A stretch of 64,000 nucleotides of DNA from Megaustenia siamemsis (GCA_032433765.1 JAVIAB010000041.1:78805835-78869834), one strand, 5' to 3'; numbered from the stretch's first letter, positions 1-14,600 are shown. Program-made: numbers and translations. Notes: a model not told the origin generated them from the sequence alone.

Positions 1-108
1 TGAGCCAAAGATCTGACGCTATCACCGCACTGACAATAAAGCAACTTTGCGGTACCAACTCGAAGCAAAGACTTTGAATATTGTCGGCACCATTAGTTGT
101 GCAGTGTG

Positions 109-164
<56 letters not shown>

Positions 165-331
165 TGTGTGTTAGTTAGTTAGTTATTTGAAATTATGTTG
201 CCAATCTAGCTGTTGCGAGAAATTGACAGAGATTTTCAAATTGTGTATTCTTGAACGATAGAAGAGTTAACTCCGACACGGATTAAAACCAGGAGAAATC
301 CGCTATTAGGGGTAAAAAATGAAGTAAGTCC
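1..331. other. Intronic/upstream sequence, no gene seen
   Basis: Apart from the TG-rich microsatellite nothing is recognisable. It is presumably an intron of the SLC12A8-like gene. Confidence 0.5.
103..184. repeat. TG / TGCG microsatellite then TTAG repeats
   Basis: (TG)n passes into (TGCG)n and back, ending TTAGTTAGTTAG. Confidence 0.95.
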
Positions 332-384
332 GTGGAGCTTCGCGGGCCAAGAAAACTAGGCTGGCGGGCCGCCATTTGGCCACC

Positions 385-600
385 CCTGCTTTACACATAC
401 AATACCTTACACATACATTCCTTGAAATATACAATACTATACACATACAATCCTTTACACATACAAAATTTTACACTTGCAATCATTTTCACACACAAAA
501 ATTTACACTCACAATCCTTTGTACATACAATACCTTATACATACAACCATTTACATGTAGGCCTACAATCCTTTACACATTAAAAAAATATTTACAGAAA
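385..600. repeat. Irregular 17-18-bp repeat (TTACACATACAATCCT type)
   Basis: About a dozen diverged units with shifted spacing. Two open frames here are by-products. Confidence 0.8.
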
Positions 601-659
601 ATCCTTTACACATACTGTTCTTCCTTTCATTTGTTTCCAAAAACTTCATGTCTCACAAT

Positions 660-2037
660 ATCTCCCTTAGAAAATCTCTATGAGGGTACCTCTATCAGAA
701 TATATCAATGAAGATACCTCCCTCAGAATATCTCCATTAAGATACCTCCCTCAGAATGTCTCTCAGAACATCTCCATTAAGATACCTCCCTCAGAATGTC
801 TCTCAGAGCATCTCAACTAAGATACCTCCCTCAGAATGTACCTCAGAATATCTCCATTAAGATACCTCCCTCAGAATGTCTCTCAGAACATCTCCATTAA
901 GATACCTCCCTCAGAATGTCTCTCAGAACAAGTCGACTAAGATACCTCCCTCAGAATGTACCTCAGAATATCTCCATTAAGATACCTCCCTCAGAATGTC
1001 TCTCAGAACATCTCCATTAAGATACCTCCCTCAGAATGTCTCTCAGAGCATCTCAACTAAGATACCTCCCTCAGAATGTACATCAGAATATCTCCATTAA
1101 GATACCTCCCTCAGAATGTCTCTCAGAACATCTCCATTAAGATACCTCCCTCAGAATGTCTCTCAGAGCATCTCAACTAAGATACCTCCCTCAGAATGTC
1201 TCTCAGAGCATCTCAACTAAGATACCTCCCTCAGAATGTACCTCAGAATATCTCCATTAAGATACCTCCCTCAGAATGTCTCTCAGAACAAGTCGACTAA
1301 GATACCTCCCTCAGAATGTACCTCAGAATATCTCCATTAAGATACCTCCCTCAGAATGTCTCTCAGAACATCTCCATTAAGATACCTCCCTCAGAATGTC
1401 TCTCAGAGCATCTCAACTAAGATACCTCCCTCAGAATGTACATCAGAACATCTCCATTAAGATACCTTCCTCAGAATGTCTCTCAGAACATCTCCATTAA
1501 GATACCTCCCTTGGAATGTCTCTCAGAACATCTCCACTAAGATACCTTCCTCAGAATGTCTCTCAGAACATCTCCATTAAGATACCTTCCTCAGAATGCC
1601 TCTCAGAGCATCCCCATTAAGATACCTTCCTCAGAATGTCTCTCAGAACATCTCCATTAAGATACCTTCCTCAGAATGCCTCTCAGAGCATCCCCATTAA
1701 GATACCTCCCTCAGAATGTCTCTCAGAACATCTCCATTAAGATACCTTCCTCAGAATGCCTCTCAGAGCATCCCCATTAAGATACCTCCCTCAGAATGTC
1801 TCTCCACTAAGATACCTCCCTCAGAATGTCTCTCAGAGCATCCCCATTAAGATACCTTCCTCAGAATGTCTCTCAGAGCATCCCCATTAAGATACCTTCC
1901 TCAGAATGTCTCTCAGAGCATCCCCATTAAGATACCTTCCTCAGAATGTCTCTCAGAGCATCCCCATTAAGATACCTCCCTCAGAATGTCTCTCCACTAA
2001 GATACCTCCTTCAGAATGTCTCTCAGAACATTTCTGT
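660..2037. repeat. 40-bp minisatellite with 120-bp higher order
   Basis: About 33 units of the type GATACCTCCCTCAGAATGTC plus CTCAGAACATCTCCATTAA. In the left half, three-unit blocks recur (variants ending CCATTAA, CGACTAA/CAACTAA and GTACCTCAGAATA). It ends 300 bases before SLC12A8 exon a. Confidence 0.95.
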
Positions 2038-2341
2038 CAGACATTATAATCTGGCTTCTAATTAACAATATTTTAAACACTTTTATCTTGTTCTTTTCTT
2101 CTCCATGTCAGCTTTTCACACCATGGGTTTGCAATGCGACCAGCAGATTCTATTGATTGTTATATAGGTCATGTGTGTATAGACTAATTGAAGTGCTGAT
2201 GTTTTCTTGTATTTTAGACATGTCTACCAGCCAATCATAATTATGCTACAAAAGACAACCTATTTATTTTAGTAACAAGAGTTATCCTAATACTTCAAAT
2301 TGTCTGTTAGTGTGATCCTTTATGTACTTTGCATTCTACAG

Positions 2342-2615
2342 CGAGGCCCCAACAAAGTACCAGTATTTGCGCTGGTGGTCATCACTTTGATCGTCCTGCT
2401 CTTCATCTGCATTGGTGATGTCAACTCTTTAGCTCCAGTTGTCACAACAGCATTTTTATTTACCTACTGTGCTGTAGATTACTCCTACTTTGTTCTGGCC
2501 ATGAGTTATGATAAACGTGAATCTAGGGAAGATAAATTCAAGATCGCAGCAAGTGGTAAGGGCATCCACAAGGCCAGCGCTGATAGCACAGCTCAAAACG
2601 GAATATCTTCAGTGA
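2342..2615 (+). CDS. SLC12A8: SLC12A8-like exon a (two membrane segments)
   Basis: The acceptor is ...CATTCTACAG before CGA GGC CCC. The exon encodes RGPNKVPVFALVVITLIVLL and continues with ...SLAPVVTTAF...VDYSYF, two hydrophobic segments, then a polar cytoplasmic stretch. Two overlapping donors are possible: GTGAGT at 2612 (phase 0) and GTAAGT at 2616 (phase 1). The next exon needs phase 1, so 2615 is preferred as the exon end. Confidence 0.88.
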
Positions 2616-5600
2616 GTAAGTAATAACATATCAGTCCATTTGTTGTAATGAGATGAGAATTTATTTTATTTTTTAATATGTAAATGATAATTCAGTGGCT
2701 GAGTAAATTATGCACTTGCTACAGATCAGAACGAACATAGTTCCAGACCCAGATAATAATCTGAGATATGTCACATTTTTTTCAGACTAACAATGACAAT
2801 GCTTCAGAGTTCATCCAGTCTTTAAAAATAGGTACCAGAAATTTGTTTGGAAAGTAAGAAGAGCTTGGCATAATATTGGACATATTTCAAAAATGGTAAA
2901 GGTCAAGTTTAGTCCAATAAATTAAATTTGGAAGAGTAATGTCCCCTTAGGTAAACATTCATTGCACTTTTATTCGGTGGTTCTCAATGTCATTAGAAGA
3001 CTCCTAACTAGAGAAAAGAGAAACAACGTCAGGGTAAAGTCCTATGTTTCCCACACAGCTTTGTTGTCAAATAGGATTGATTATATCACTAGTAGGCCTA
3101 TATATATTTTGTTTTTTACTTCTTTCTCTTCATTCATTATTAGAAGATTGCATTGCACTGTTTTTAGCACTGTGTGGCCCAATGAACCTGTTATCAACAT
3201 ACATTTGTTTTGGGGTGTTTCATGAGCCTTCTTTCAAAACAGCATCTAATTTTCTTAAAACCAATACAGTTCTCTCAACATTATGTAAGTATATGTTATG
3301 TGAATCATATCAGTAAAAGTTGAACTCCACCAGTTATGCGAGGGACAAAATCTGCTGTTCTGTTATACAAATTGTGTTATGTATTTCTTTTTTCCATTTT
3401 CAGCTGAATCAGGTCTTCTCTGTTTATCTTCTTTTCCTTCCACCCAATTCTCCTCATTTATCTATAGATCCACAGTTCAAAAGCTTCAATTTTCTGCCCT
3501 GTTTTTTTTATTTAATGTCCATGTTTCTGTATCATACAGGAATGTTGAATAAATGCAACATTTTGCTGTTCATAGTTTTAGTTCTGATGTTATCTGCATT
3601 ATGCGATTATATTTTTCATGTTGCTAAAATTGCTTTTTGCCTTTCCTCTTCTTTTGTTTATTTCTGTCTGACATTTTCCATTATTTATTATAATATATCC
3701 AAGATAGCTATATTCTTGAACTATTTCTAGGTTCTTTCCATCTACTTCAATATCTCTTTGTATATTTTGTTTCTTTTCTCTGCTAATAATTATAGTTTTA
3801 GTCTTTTTTATATGTACTTCCAATCCATACTCTTTGCTTGTCTTATTTATTTGTTTGTTTATTGATATTAGAATGTGAATGCTGAAACAAAATACAAATT
3901 CTGTCAGAAATTGTTTTTTTAGAAACAAGATCAGTAATTTGTGAACACTTTCATTTATAAGACTGGCTGAAATTGGATGCACTGGGCCACTGGCGCAGAA
4001 CACAGTGCAACGTTTTAACAGGGTGCTCAATCAGAGTGGATCTGGCAAACTCTAATTGTGATGGTCAGTCTGTGGGGGTGATCAACACACGTAACCTGAC
4101 AGCTGACTTCATGTGAGAGTCTGGAATCCTACTCTGATTGAGTCCTGATCGCAGAGAGAGAGATTTATAAGACAGTCCTGTCAATGAAGTTTGAAAGAAG
4201 TAGGCAAATATTTGATCTCATTCCAGAAAAGCCAGTGGATGTCACTTTATACAAAGACTCATTTGAGAAATTTGCGGGAGACCTGGACAAGTTGTTTCCT
4301 GAGCGCTTGACTAGCAGAGGTCAAAGGTTAATCTCACAGCCACAGACAGAGGTCGCCGGCAGTGTGGCCACTACACCAGAAGCAGATTTCGATGCTACAA
4401 AATCAAAGATAAACAATGAAGAAGGTGCTACAAGTTCAGCAGATGAGTTGGCAGACACTGCTCAGTTACTAGGTCAGAATTCCTTGTCTGTTTCTGCATC
4501 TGTACTGTCAATGTTTTCAAGAATAAAAGCAAACATTAATTTGTTTTCATTTAGTCATAACATTGTTTGTTATGAATAGTGATTGTGGATAAGAATTATC
4601 TTTGTTCTTATTTATTTATGCCTGCGACTTTGAAAGGATTAACCTATCTTTGCATTATGTATCTTCTCTTATATTCCTAATAATTCCTTTTCTTATTTTC
4701 TTCTTCATTTGTCTTTCAGCATCGAGGGGAGATATAATTTGTGGTCTTTTACTCTTCTGTTGGCCTCTCCTGTTGTTATGTTTCCTAGTGTTTCTAATAT
4801 TCCATCAATCCATCTTTTTCATGGTGGCCCTTGGATCTGGTGTTCTTGCAATATTTATTAAAGGCTCATTATGTTGTGTTTTGGTCTCTCTGTCTTGTCA
4901 CATGGCCAAACCATTTTATCTGTTGTTCCTATACGTATTCTATGGTGGGAAACACTTCTAGTTTATTTCTCAGTTCACAATTTCTGATCTTATCTCTCAA
5001 GCTGTTTCCTGTCATTCATCTATCTATCTTTCGCCTGAAGTATTGTCTACATCTGCAATGTCAAAAGTATTGTCTACATCTGCAATGTCAAAAGTATTGT
5101 CTACATCTGCAATGTCAAAAGTATTGTCTACATCTGCAATGTCAACATCTGCAATGCCTGAAGTATTGTCTACATCTGCAATGTCGTTTCCTGTATAAAT
5201 GTTACTGTCTTTTGTAATTCTTGCAGTGGCCCATATAGTTTTGTCTGTAGTGTAGTGTGTTATGGATTTTTCTTAGTCTACTATATTCAGTGGGGAGTCG
5301 CGATAGCTCAGTGGTTAGTGAACTGGACTACAAAGGACAAGAGGTAGGGTTCGATCCCAACCGACGGCTTCCGAGTTCACCCAGCCTTAAATGGGTACCG
5401 GATTTTTTTCTGGGAAAGTAAAGCGGCACGGGCGTAATACCGACCACATTACCCCAAAAATCATGTGCCGAAGGTCTGTAAAATTTATGGTCACTAACAC
5501 CATATTCCTTATACGCCACTTGGTGTGACGGGGGCTCTTTACTTTTTTTTACTTACTATATTCAGTGCAGTCTTGAAGTATGTGTTCATTAGACTGAGGC

Positions 5601-8600
5601 TCTTGTCCACATGTACAAGTAGTTGAGGTACCGATCTCGAATTTTGTATATATGTGACTATGGAGTCAATTGTGTCCTGTTCTGAGGCGTATAATGATAA
5701 CTTGTTACTATCTATTCAGATAATGAAAGGCATCTTGATTTGGGGCTTGTGGTCCTCTGATTGATTTGATTATCTGTTTCTTATGATGGTATGTAACTGG
5801 TGCATCTGGTTGTGTGCCTGTTGTGCCTCTTCCTTTGCCAACTGATCTGCTTTCTTGTTTCCTGGTATTCCACGGTGAGATGGGATCCACTGCAGGGCAA
5901 CCCTGTGGTGCTTGCAGAGTTCAGTCAATAAGGTCTAGGGATGTGGTAATTTTCTGGATTGTAGTGCCTGGAATACTGATCTTGCATCTGTCAAAAACAC
6001 TACAGGCTGTGGGCTAAGATTACTGTACAGTTGTTTTTCTATTGCCAACTTTATTGCTCAGATTTCTGTATTGAAATTGTGACAATATTTCCCTGTTGCT
6101 ATTTTATTCATATCCCTATTTCGGTAGTCTATATATGCTTCTGCTCCCCCATTCTTTACTGCATTCTGTGCTGATCCATCTGTGTACACACGAACCCATA
6201 GATCTTGTGGCATTATTCATCTAAAAAACTGAGAGTTATTGTTTTACGCTGTATACTATTCTGTTTTTCCTTGTCAAGTATTCCTTTCACTTCTGTCTGT
6301 GTTTGTATCTATCATTTGTATTAGTAGTGGTTATTTTTTCTATTGTTCTAGAGTCCAGGTCTGGTAGCACAATGTTACTCATAATGATTTCTTAACATTT
6401 ATATTAAATAACTGAAGAGAAAGAATGATTTGATGTATATATTTTTTGTTTCCATTTAAATATTATATCACTATTATTGATTGTAATTGTTTGTTTTGTT
6501 TTTTGCGTTTGCCAGGTTTATATCTCTAGCAAAGTCCCGAGGAACAGAATTTTGCATGAATATCACTTTTTTCTTATTTTCACACTGGTAACAGTGTGCT
6601 CAGGTGTCCCCCACCATGCAGGCAGATATTCTCAACTAAAGAGTAACTCTCAAATTGTTACCATCAAGAGTTTCAGCATTTTGCATACTGTTAAATTATG
6701 TATAAAAGAATACAATTATGAAATAGTTTGCCAGCACAATTATCTTAGTGCAAAAATAATCATCTGGATATCATTGTCATCATCAACTACCATGCCTGGT
6801 GGTGTAGGTGATTATTTTTCTTCACAAAGCTCGATCTTGACAATTATTTATCATTTCTTTTGTTGACCTTCTGCCAAGCCATTCTCTTAAGCTGTCTGGT
6901 ATCTTTTCTATCATACGCTTATGAACAAATGTTTATATTGTGTTATCTATTTTTAAAAATTATTATTTGTTATCTGATCTCCAGGTGTGAAGAGGTCTCC
7001 GAATACAGAGATTACCAAACAGCCACGGTCATGGTACTCCATGTTGTGTAATCGCTGGCTGTCTCTACTTGGGGTGAGAGATCATACAATTTTACTGCTT
7101 ATTTGATCACAGCTTGTACTTTATGTTGTAAACACATGGCGCTTAGGAATAAGTACTTATTTATGGTATTTAGGAGCAAGTACTTCTTTATGCTATTTAA
7201 GAGTAAGTACTTCTTTATGATCTTTATGTTGTTTATGAGTAAGTACTTCTTTATAGTGTTTAAGAGTAAGTACTTCTTTATGATCTTTATGGTGTTTAGG
7301 AGTAAGTACTACTTTATGGTGTTTAGGAGTAAGTACTACTTTATGGTGTTTAGGAGTAAGTACTACTTTATGGTGTTTAGGAGTAAGTACTACTTTATGG
7401 TATTTAGGAGTAAGTACTTCTTTATGGTGTTTAGGAGTAAGTACTTCTTTATGGTGTTTAGGAGTAAGTACTACTTTATGGTGTTTAGGAGTAAGTACTT
7501 CTTTACGGTGTTTAGGAGTAAGTACTACTTTATGGTGTTTAGGAGTAAGTATTACTTTATGGTGTTTAGGAGTAAGTACTACTTTATGGTGTTTAGGAGT
7601 AAGTACTACTTTATGGTGTTTATGAGTAAGTACTACTTTATGGTGTTTAGGAGTAAGTACTACTTTATGGTGTTTAGGAGTAAGTAAGTTGATGTGTTCA
7701 ACTATCATGCAGCCCTAATCTCACAGGTGGTGATTCCAAATGACTTCCATTAATAGAGAGTGCACAGTCACTTCCTGACTCCAGTTTCCTTGAAAGCTCA
7801 CATTTAAAACGAACAAAGCAACCAAAATGGTTTAAGCGACTGCGTTAGTTTGCAAAAATAGAACAACATACAGCCATTTTGATTTTGCATTGTAATTTGG
7901 AGGACATTAGCCAGCGTGAGCCAAGTTGGCTGCGTGGGCAATAATTTCAAATGACATCACCAAAAAAGAGTGCCCACACACTTGACAGAATTGTTGTGAA
8001 GATTAAGTGCATCTTCAGTTGGGTCTAACAGTTCCACGACATTTCTGTGCCCTTTGACACATCTAATGTCACAGATCACTGCAGATTTAGGCACATTAGC
8101 CTCTCACAATCAAATGGTTTAGATTACATATATGTTGGTAACGCAGGTTTTTTCAAAGTTTATGGTTTTGGCTATACTCCTTCATATGTTAGCTGGTTCA
8201 AGAGTCTCCATTTTTCTGGATCTATAGATAACAAAGGTGGTCGGACACAGAAACTCTCTGCCCTATGTGACATCTGCTACTTGGAAGACCACTGGATAGA
8301 TCAAAAGATAGGTTGTATAGCTTGCGTTTTCATGGCAATAAGATTGACAGATGAATTGGGTTCTTTTAAGATTAGTTGCCAAGTCCAGACCTCTCCTGTC
8401 ATGACTAGTACTAACACCTACATGACCTGTGTGATACATGGATACACTTTCTGTACTGCATGTACACGTTGACTTTGTTTAAGTGTCCACAAACTCTTTG
8501 GGAATTTAACAAGCTTATGACATCACAACACAGTCAAGAAGGAGAAGATTCTAATTACATGAGAGAAGGTTTCGCTTTCTTCTTCTTCTTGACCAATCAG

Positions 8601-11600
8601 ATGCTGCAAGATGTTCACTCTTTAGCATCAATGCCAGTCTGTACAGTAGGAAATAGCATTTGACTTAAAAAGAATTGTGACAACTTTATCTGAGAGAAAA
8701 TAGATCAGGGACAAACTTTCTTCCTACATTCAGTTCTGTAACCTTCATAAAACAGATCTCAGGTTCACTGAAAGGCCCTCTGGCAGCTCTGGCACTGAAT
8801 GTGGCCATAATCTGGACAAGGAGGACATCACCAAGTTTATTCTTCATTCCTTAAGAGAAGAGGAGGAAAATCAGTGGAACAGTGATGTATATATAGAGAG
8901 ACTGATGAGTCTAAAGGTGGAAAAGGGATCTTGTTGATTCAGAGTGCTTAGTGGGAAAAGCAGATGTTCCTACATTTAACAGCTTACAGGACAACCAGTC
9001 TGTGTGTGGTTCAAAAAATGCTGATACGAGAGGTGGAGCAGATATAGAGATACCCTGACTGCAATTAAACTGGTTCCATGAGTAGAATAGAATAGAATAG
9101 AATAGAATAAAATAGAATAGAATAGAATAGATTAAATCTCAAGTGTGCTTTTCAGAATGACACTGGTCTAAATAGAGAGGTAGTATTCATTAGCACAAAC
9201 TTCACTAGTAATATGTCTATTTCTCTATATCTGCAAGGTGTCAGCAAATGACAGCAGAAATCCAAAAGATAATAATTGTGATGCTACAAAACATCTTAAC
9301 CAACGCATTCAATAACCACGCATTGCTAACAAGACTTGATAAAAATGTGTTGACTAATCAACAAGCCTAGTAATATAATTCTATAGGGCATCAGGGCATG
9401 GAAGAAAGAAGAAGAAAGAACTATGTCATGTCACAAGGGATATATGAAACATGGTGTTATTGTCCATCATTTTTTTTTCTATCAACACATTTTTTAGGGG
9501 TAACGTGGTCAGTGTTGCATCAGTATCGTTGAGAGAGTAGACAAAAAAATGTGCATCAGAAGACAATAAACAAATAACAGATCTATTAGGCAAATAGTGT
9601 CAGGCAGGGAAAATTGTAGGCAACATGAATGCTGGTTTCTTTAACAGCCCAAGGAAAATTGTAGGCAACATGAATGCTGGTTTCTTTAACAGCCCAAGGA
9701 AAATTGTAGGCAACATGAATGCTGGTTTCTTCAACAGCCCAGGGAAAATTGTAGGCAACATGAATACTGGTTTCTTTAACAGCCCAGGGAAAATTGTAGG
9801 CAACATGAATACTGGTTTCTTTAACAGCCCAGGGAAAATTGTAGTCAACATGAATGCTGGTTTCTTTAACAGCCCAGGGAAAATTGTAGGCAACATGAAT
9901 GCTGGTTTCTTTAACAGCCCAGGGAAAATTGTAGGCAACATGAATGCTGGTTTCTTTAACAGCCCAGGGAAAATTGTAGGCAACATGAATACTGGTTTCT
10001 TTAACAGCCCAGGGAAAATTGTAGGCAACATGAATGCTGGTTTCTTTAACAGCCCAAGGAAAATTGTAGTCAACATGAATGCTGGTTTCTTTAACAGCCC
10101 AAGGAAAATTGTAGTCAACATGAATGCTGGTTTCTTTAACAGCCCAAGGAAAATTGTAGTCAACATGAATGCTGGTTTCTTTAACAGCCCAGGGAAAATT
10201 GTAGGCAACATGAATGCTGGTTTCTTTAACAGCCCAGGGAAAATTGTAGGCAACATGAATGCTGGTTTCTTTAACAGCCCAGGGAAAATTGTAGGCAACA
10301 TGAATACTGGTTTCTTTAACAGCCCAAGGAAAATTGTAGGCAACATGAATACTGGTTTCTTTAACAGCCCAGGGAAAATTGTAGGCAACTATTAGATGAA
10401 TAGAGCAGACCATCACACAGTAGATTGCTGGAGGAGACTGACAAGAAATCAGAGGACAATCTGGCATAGGATATTTCATGCACAAAAATGCACAGCATGA
10501 GCCAGATTTATGGGCCCATGAGAAGGAAAGCTAAAAATAAAATCATGTGGAATGATGTTGTTGTTGTTAAGGATTCAGTGACCTTTGACCTGATGCCCTT
10601 AGGCCCAAGGCCATGTAGTAGTATCTGCAGGAAATGATGATTTTGTTTCAGTCTTGCTGAATGCCACACGGTGGGATATCCACTAACTGCTTTGTTTTTT
10701 ATCCATGGATAAGATGTACGAAAGTTGCCAATGATAGAGGTCTTCTGGTTAATTGTTTATGTTTGCACTTATGTAAATTTGTTGAATATTTTATTTGTTT
10801 TTCAATCATGATTGATAATAACTTTGCTGCAAATCACTTTATTTTTAATTTATTTAATTTTTTTTTTTTTGCAGACGGCATTGTGTCTAGTCATCTTATT
10901 TATTATTCAATGGCTGTATGCCCTTTTAGAACTTGCCGCTTTCCTCATTATTTATTTCTACATTGGGAGAGCTAGTCCAGGTTACTTCCCAGGTAAATAA
11001 TGGCTGGTTATCTTTTAGAAACAAAATAATTTATTTTGTAACAAAAATGTCCATCAACATTTGTTACATGTGGCATCTTATTCCTGTAATTAATCTGTTA
11101 AACAGTTAAAGTATTTATTGTGTATGATCCGACAGAGGCCCAAGACAAAATAAAAGCTTACTAATAACATCGGATTTGGGGGACTTGGTGGTCTAGAAGT
11201 CAGATGCAAGCTTCTGGGCAAGAGGGTTTTGGGTTCAATCACCACCACAAAAATTGAAAGCAACCACCATTTTCAAAATTGAAACCATGGTGCCTTTACC
11301 CTCCACTGGTCTATGGGTAGTGAGATCAAATGTCTAGCACTCTCGAAAAATGGTGAAAAACAAGAGGTCCTGTGTGCATTCGCACAAGTTAAAGAACCCT
11401 TGCAGTTAAAAATAAAAAAGAGTAGGCAAAAAAAACTGTTGGGGCAAAAATAGTTCAGCAAATCTGTTCATCCTAAAAAAAAAAAAAAAAAAAAAGGAAA
11501 GTACGACCATCACGCCAAGTGGCGTATAGGGAATATGGTGTTAGTGACCATAAATTTTACAGACCTTCGGCACATGATTTTTGGGGTAATGTGGTCTGTA

Positions 11601-14600
11601 TTACGCCTATGCCGCTTCACTTTCCCAGAAAAAAATCTGGTATCCATTAAAGGCTGGGTGAACCCGGAAGCCTTCGGTTGGGATCGAACCCTACCCCTTG
11701 TCCTTTGTAGTCCAGTTCACTAACCACTGAGCTATCATGGCTCCCCTGTTCATCCAAGCTGAAGATGAATGTGGTGGACTGAAAGGCAGATATCACAACG
11801 TTGCCACAAACTAGAGACACAACGCATCCATGACCTCTTAACAAGTGAACACTGAGAAGTAGAAGACATAGGATTTCAATAACTAACATTTTTGTATACC
11901 ATGTCATGTAAAGGGAAAGTATGAGCATGATAATAGGGGTCAGGATAAGAATCATCATCATCATTGAGTGCCATTTCTGCATTGAAGGTTAGCTACCATG
12001 GAGCGCCATTCTGTTCTGTCCTATGCCTTGATGGTGCAGGTTGTCATAGGCTGACTTGTCCATCTTTTGATGTTACTCATCCATGTTAGTCTTGGTCTAC
12101 CTCTTTTACCTTGTATTTTCCCTTCCAATATTACTTTTAGTAGGCTGTTGTGTCTTTTAACATGCCCCAAAAATCTCATTTGTCTTGTTTGAATTGTGTT
12201 TAGTATTTTCCTATTATTTTTTACTTGTTTTAAGACATTATCATTTGTTTTCTTTTCTTTCCATCCAATTCTTCCTATTCTTCCATAAATCTACATTTCA
12301 AAAACTTTAATTTTCTCTTCTGATTTCTTGTCTAATGTCCATGTTTCTAACTATACAGGAATGTTGAGAAGATATAACATTTTGCTATTCTTACTTTTTA
12401 GCAGAGGTGTTATTTGTATTGATGTTAGTAAAAAGATAGAATAAAGCAGGTAAAATATGACAGCCAGCTGAAACGATTGGCATAGAAACAGTTGGACAAT
12501 TGTAGAGACAAAATGTTGTAGCTAGACATGATCTCCTGTGCCAGCAGCTACTGTACTTGAAGGAAGGAAAGTTTATTAATGGAGCCTCCAACCTGTAGCT
12601 CATCCAATATCAGATTGTTGTTCATGTTCTTGCTATAGTGACTACATTAATGGAGCCTCCAACTCATCCAATATCACATTATTGTTCATGTTCATGCTAT
12701 AGTGGCTACATTAATGGAGCCTCCAACCTGTAGCTCATCCAATATCAGATTGTTGTTCATGTTCTTGCTATAGTGGCTACATTAATGGAGCCTCCAACCT
12801 GCAGCTCATCCAATATCAGATTGTTGTTCATGTTCTTGCTATAGTGGCTACATTAATGGAGCCTCCAACCTGTAGCTCATCCAATATCAGATTGTTGCTC
12901 ATGTTCTTGCTATAGTGGCTACATTAATGGAGCCTCCAACCTGCAGCTCATCCAATATCAGATTGTTGTTCATGTTCTTGTTACATTAATGGGACTGTTC
13001 TTTCATCCTCATGGTGGATGTAAACTTGTTTATAGTTCTTCGTCTTCTTTCCTTCCTCATTTGCCTTTCAGCATCAAGGCATAGAGGTTTAGAGATGCTT
13101 GTAGTTGTTTCTGTACAACTGTCTATATGTACAAAAGTGTGTGTGTGTGTGTGTGCATGCGTGTGAATATGTGAGAGAGAGAGAGTTTTAACAAATAATT
13201 TCAAACTGTTGACATTAGAAAAATACAAGTATGATATATTTCGGCAAAACTATTATTGTTATCATTCAGTGTTTTATGACAGTCTGGAAAAGAGTTGACT
13301 TAAAAGGTTTAACAACACAGAAAAGATGACAAAAAATGTACAGGATGCAACAATCCTGATGATTGGGAGAGTATTGGTGCTAATTGATCTTGCTAAATAT
13401 AGCAAGATTGCTGAGCAAGTTCTCACAAACAAGAATAAATTATGACAACTGGAAGAGTCATTCACAATCTAAATTGCAGTGCAACACCATAACACCATCT
13501 TCTTTGACGGGACATTGCAGTAGAGACCTCTGGGTTCATTTTTATCTCAAAAGCCATTTTTAAATCTAACAGGTAATGACAATGGCATAAAAAACAAAAG
13601 TAAAGTACCCCCATCACGCCAAGTGGCATATAGGGAATATGGTGTTAGTGACCATAAATTTTACAGACCTTCAGCACATGATTTTTGGGGTAATGTGGTT
13701 GGTATTATGCCAATGCCGCTTTACTTTCCCAGAAAAAAATTTGGTAACATTTAAGGCTGGGTGAACCCGGAAGCCGTCGGTTGGGATCAAACCCTATCTC
13801 TTGTCCTTTGTAGTCCAGTTCACTTAACACTGAGCTACCACAGCTCATGACAATGGCATGGTCTTCATCAACATCTTTGGAGGAACAACAGAAGTAGGGT
13901 TCTGTCTTAGCTTGAGTTACATTGATTTAGTGTCAATGTAAGGATCTTGTCAGCCTACACAAACAGTGGATTTAGTGTCAATGTAAGGATCTTGTCAGTC
14001 TCCAGAGACAGTGGATTTAGTGTCCATGTAAGGATCTTGTCAGTCTAGACTAACAGTGGATTTAGTGTCAATGTAAGGATCTTGTCAGTCTCCAGAAACA
14101 GTGGATTTAGTGTCAATGTAAGGATCTTGTCAGTCTACACTAACAGTGGATTTAGTGTCAATGTAAGGATCTTGTCAGTCTACACTAACAGTGGATTTAG
14201 TGTCCATGTAAGGATCTTGTCAGTCTACACTAACAGTGGATTTAGTGTCAATGTAAGGATCTTGTCAGTCTACACTAACAGTGGATTTAGTGTCAATGTA
14301 AGGATCTTGTCAGTCTACACAAACAGTGGATTTAGTGTCCATGTAAGGATCTTGTCAGTCTACACTAACAGTGGATTTAGTGTCAATGTAAGGATCTTGT
14401 CAGTCTCCAGAGACAGTGGATTTAGTGTCAATGTAAGGATCTTGTCAGTCTCCAGAGACAGTGGATTTAGTGTCAATGTAAGGATCTTGTCAGTCTAGAC
14501 TAACAGTGGATTTAGTGTCCATGTAAGGATCTTGTCAGTCTACACTAACAGTGGATTTAGTGTCAATGTAAGGATCTTGTCAGTCTACACAAACAGTGGA

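Larger units (their letters stand above)
5018..6230 (-). mobile_element. Jockey/I-like LINE C-terminus with RNase H, interrupted by SINE-1
   Basis: Minus-strand pieces show PISPWNTRKQ...PDAPVTYHHKKQIIKSIRG (RNase H end and linker) and the CTCG..PQ..EH C-terminal zinc motif region shared with the + copy at 22640-22935. A (GATA)n tail lies at 5018-5032. A 27-bp tandem expansion (5035-5185) sits near its 3' end and a SINE-1 at 5293-5554 splits it. It is degenerate. Confidence 0.7.

Noticed and set aside
660..2037. CRISPR-like array
   Set aside because: Units are contiguous with no unique spacers, and the DNA is eukaryotic; it is a minisatellite.
4184..4579. Separate small gene starting MKFERSRQIFDLI
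   Set aside because: It is SLC12A8 exon b read through its donor; the phase joins to the neighbouring exons.
7103..7708. MVFRSKYYF and TPKHHKVVL repeat proteins on opposite strands
   Set aside because: Same reason: 27-bp units in an SLC12A8 intron.
8047..8472. 141-codon ORF in SLC12A8 intron
   Set aside because: No family resemblance or gene context; kept only as a note.
9586..10485. Long frames (299, 262 and 256 codons) through the 45-bp array
   Set aside because: Open because the unit is a multiple of three; present in three frames on both strands, with no domain, start context or splice support, and located in an intron.
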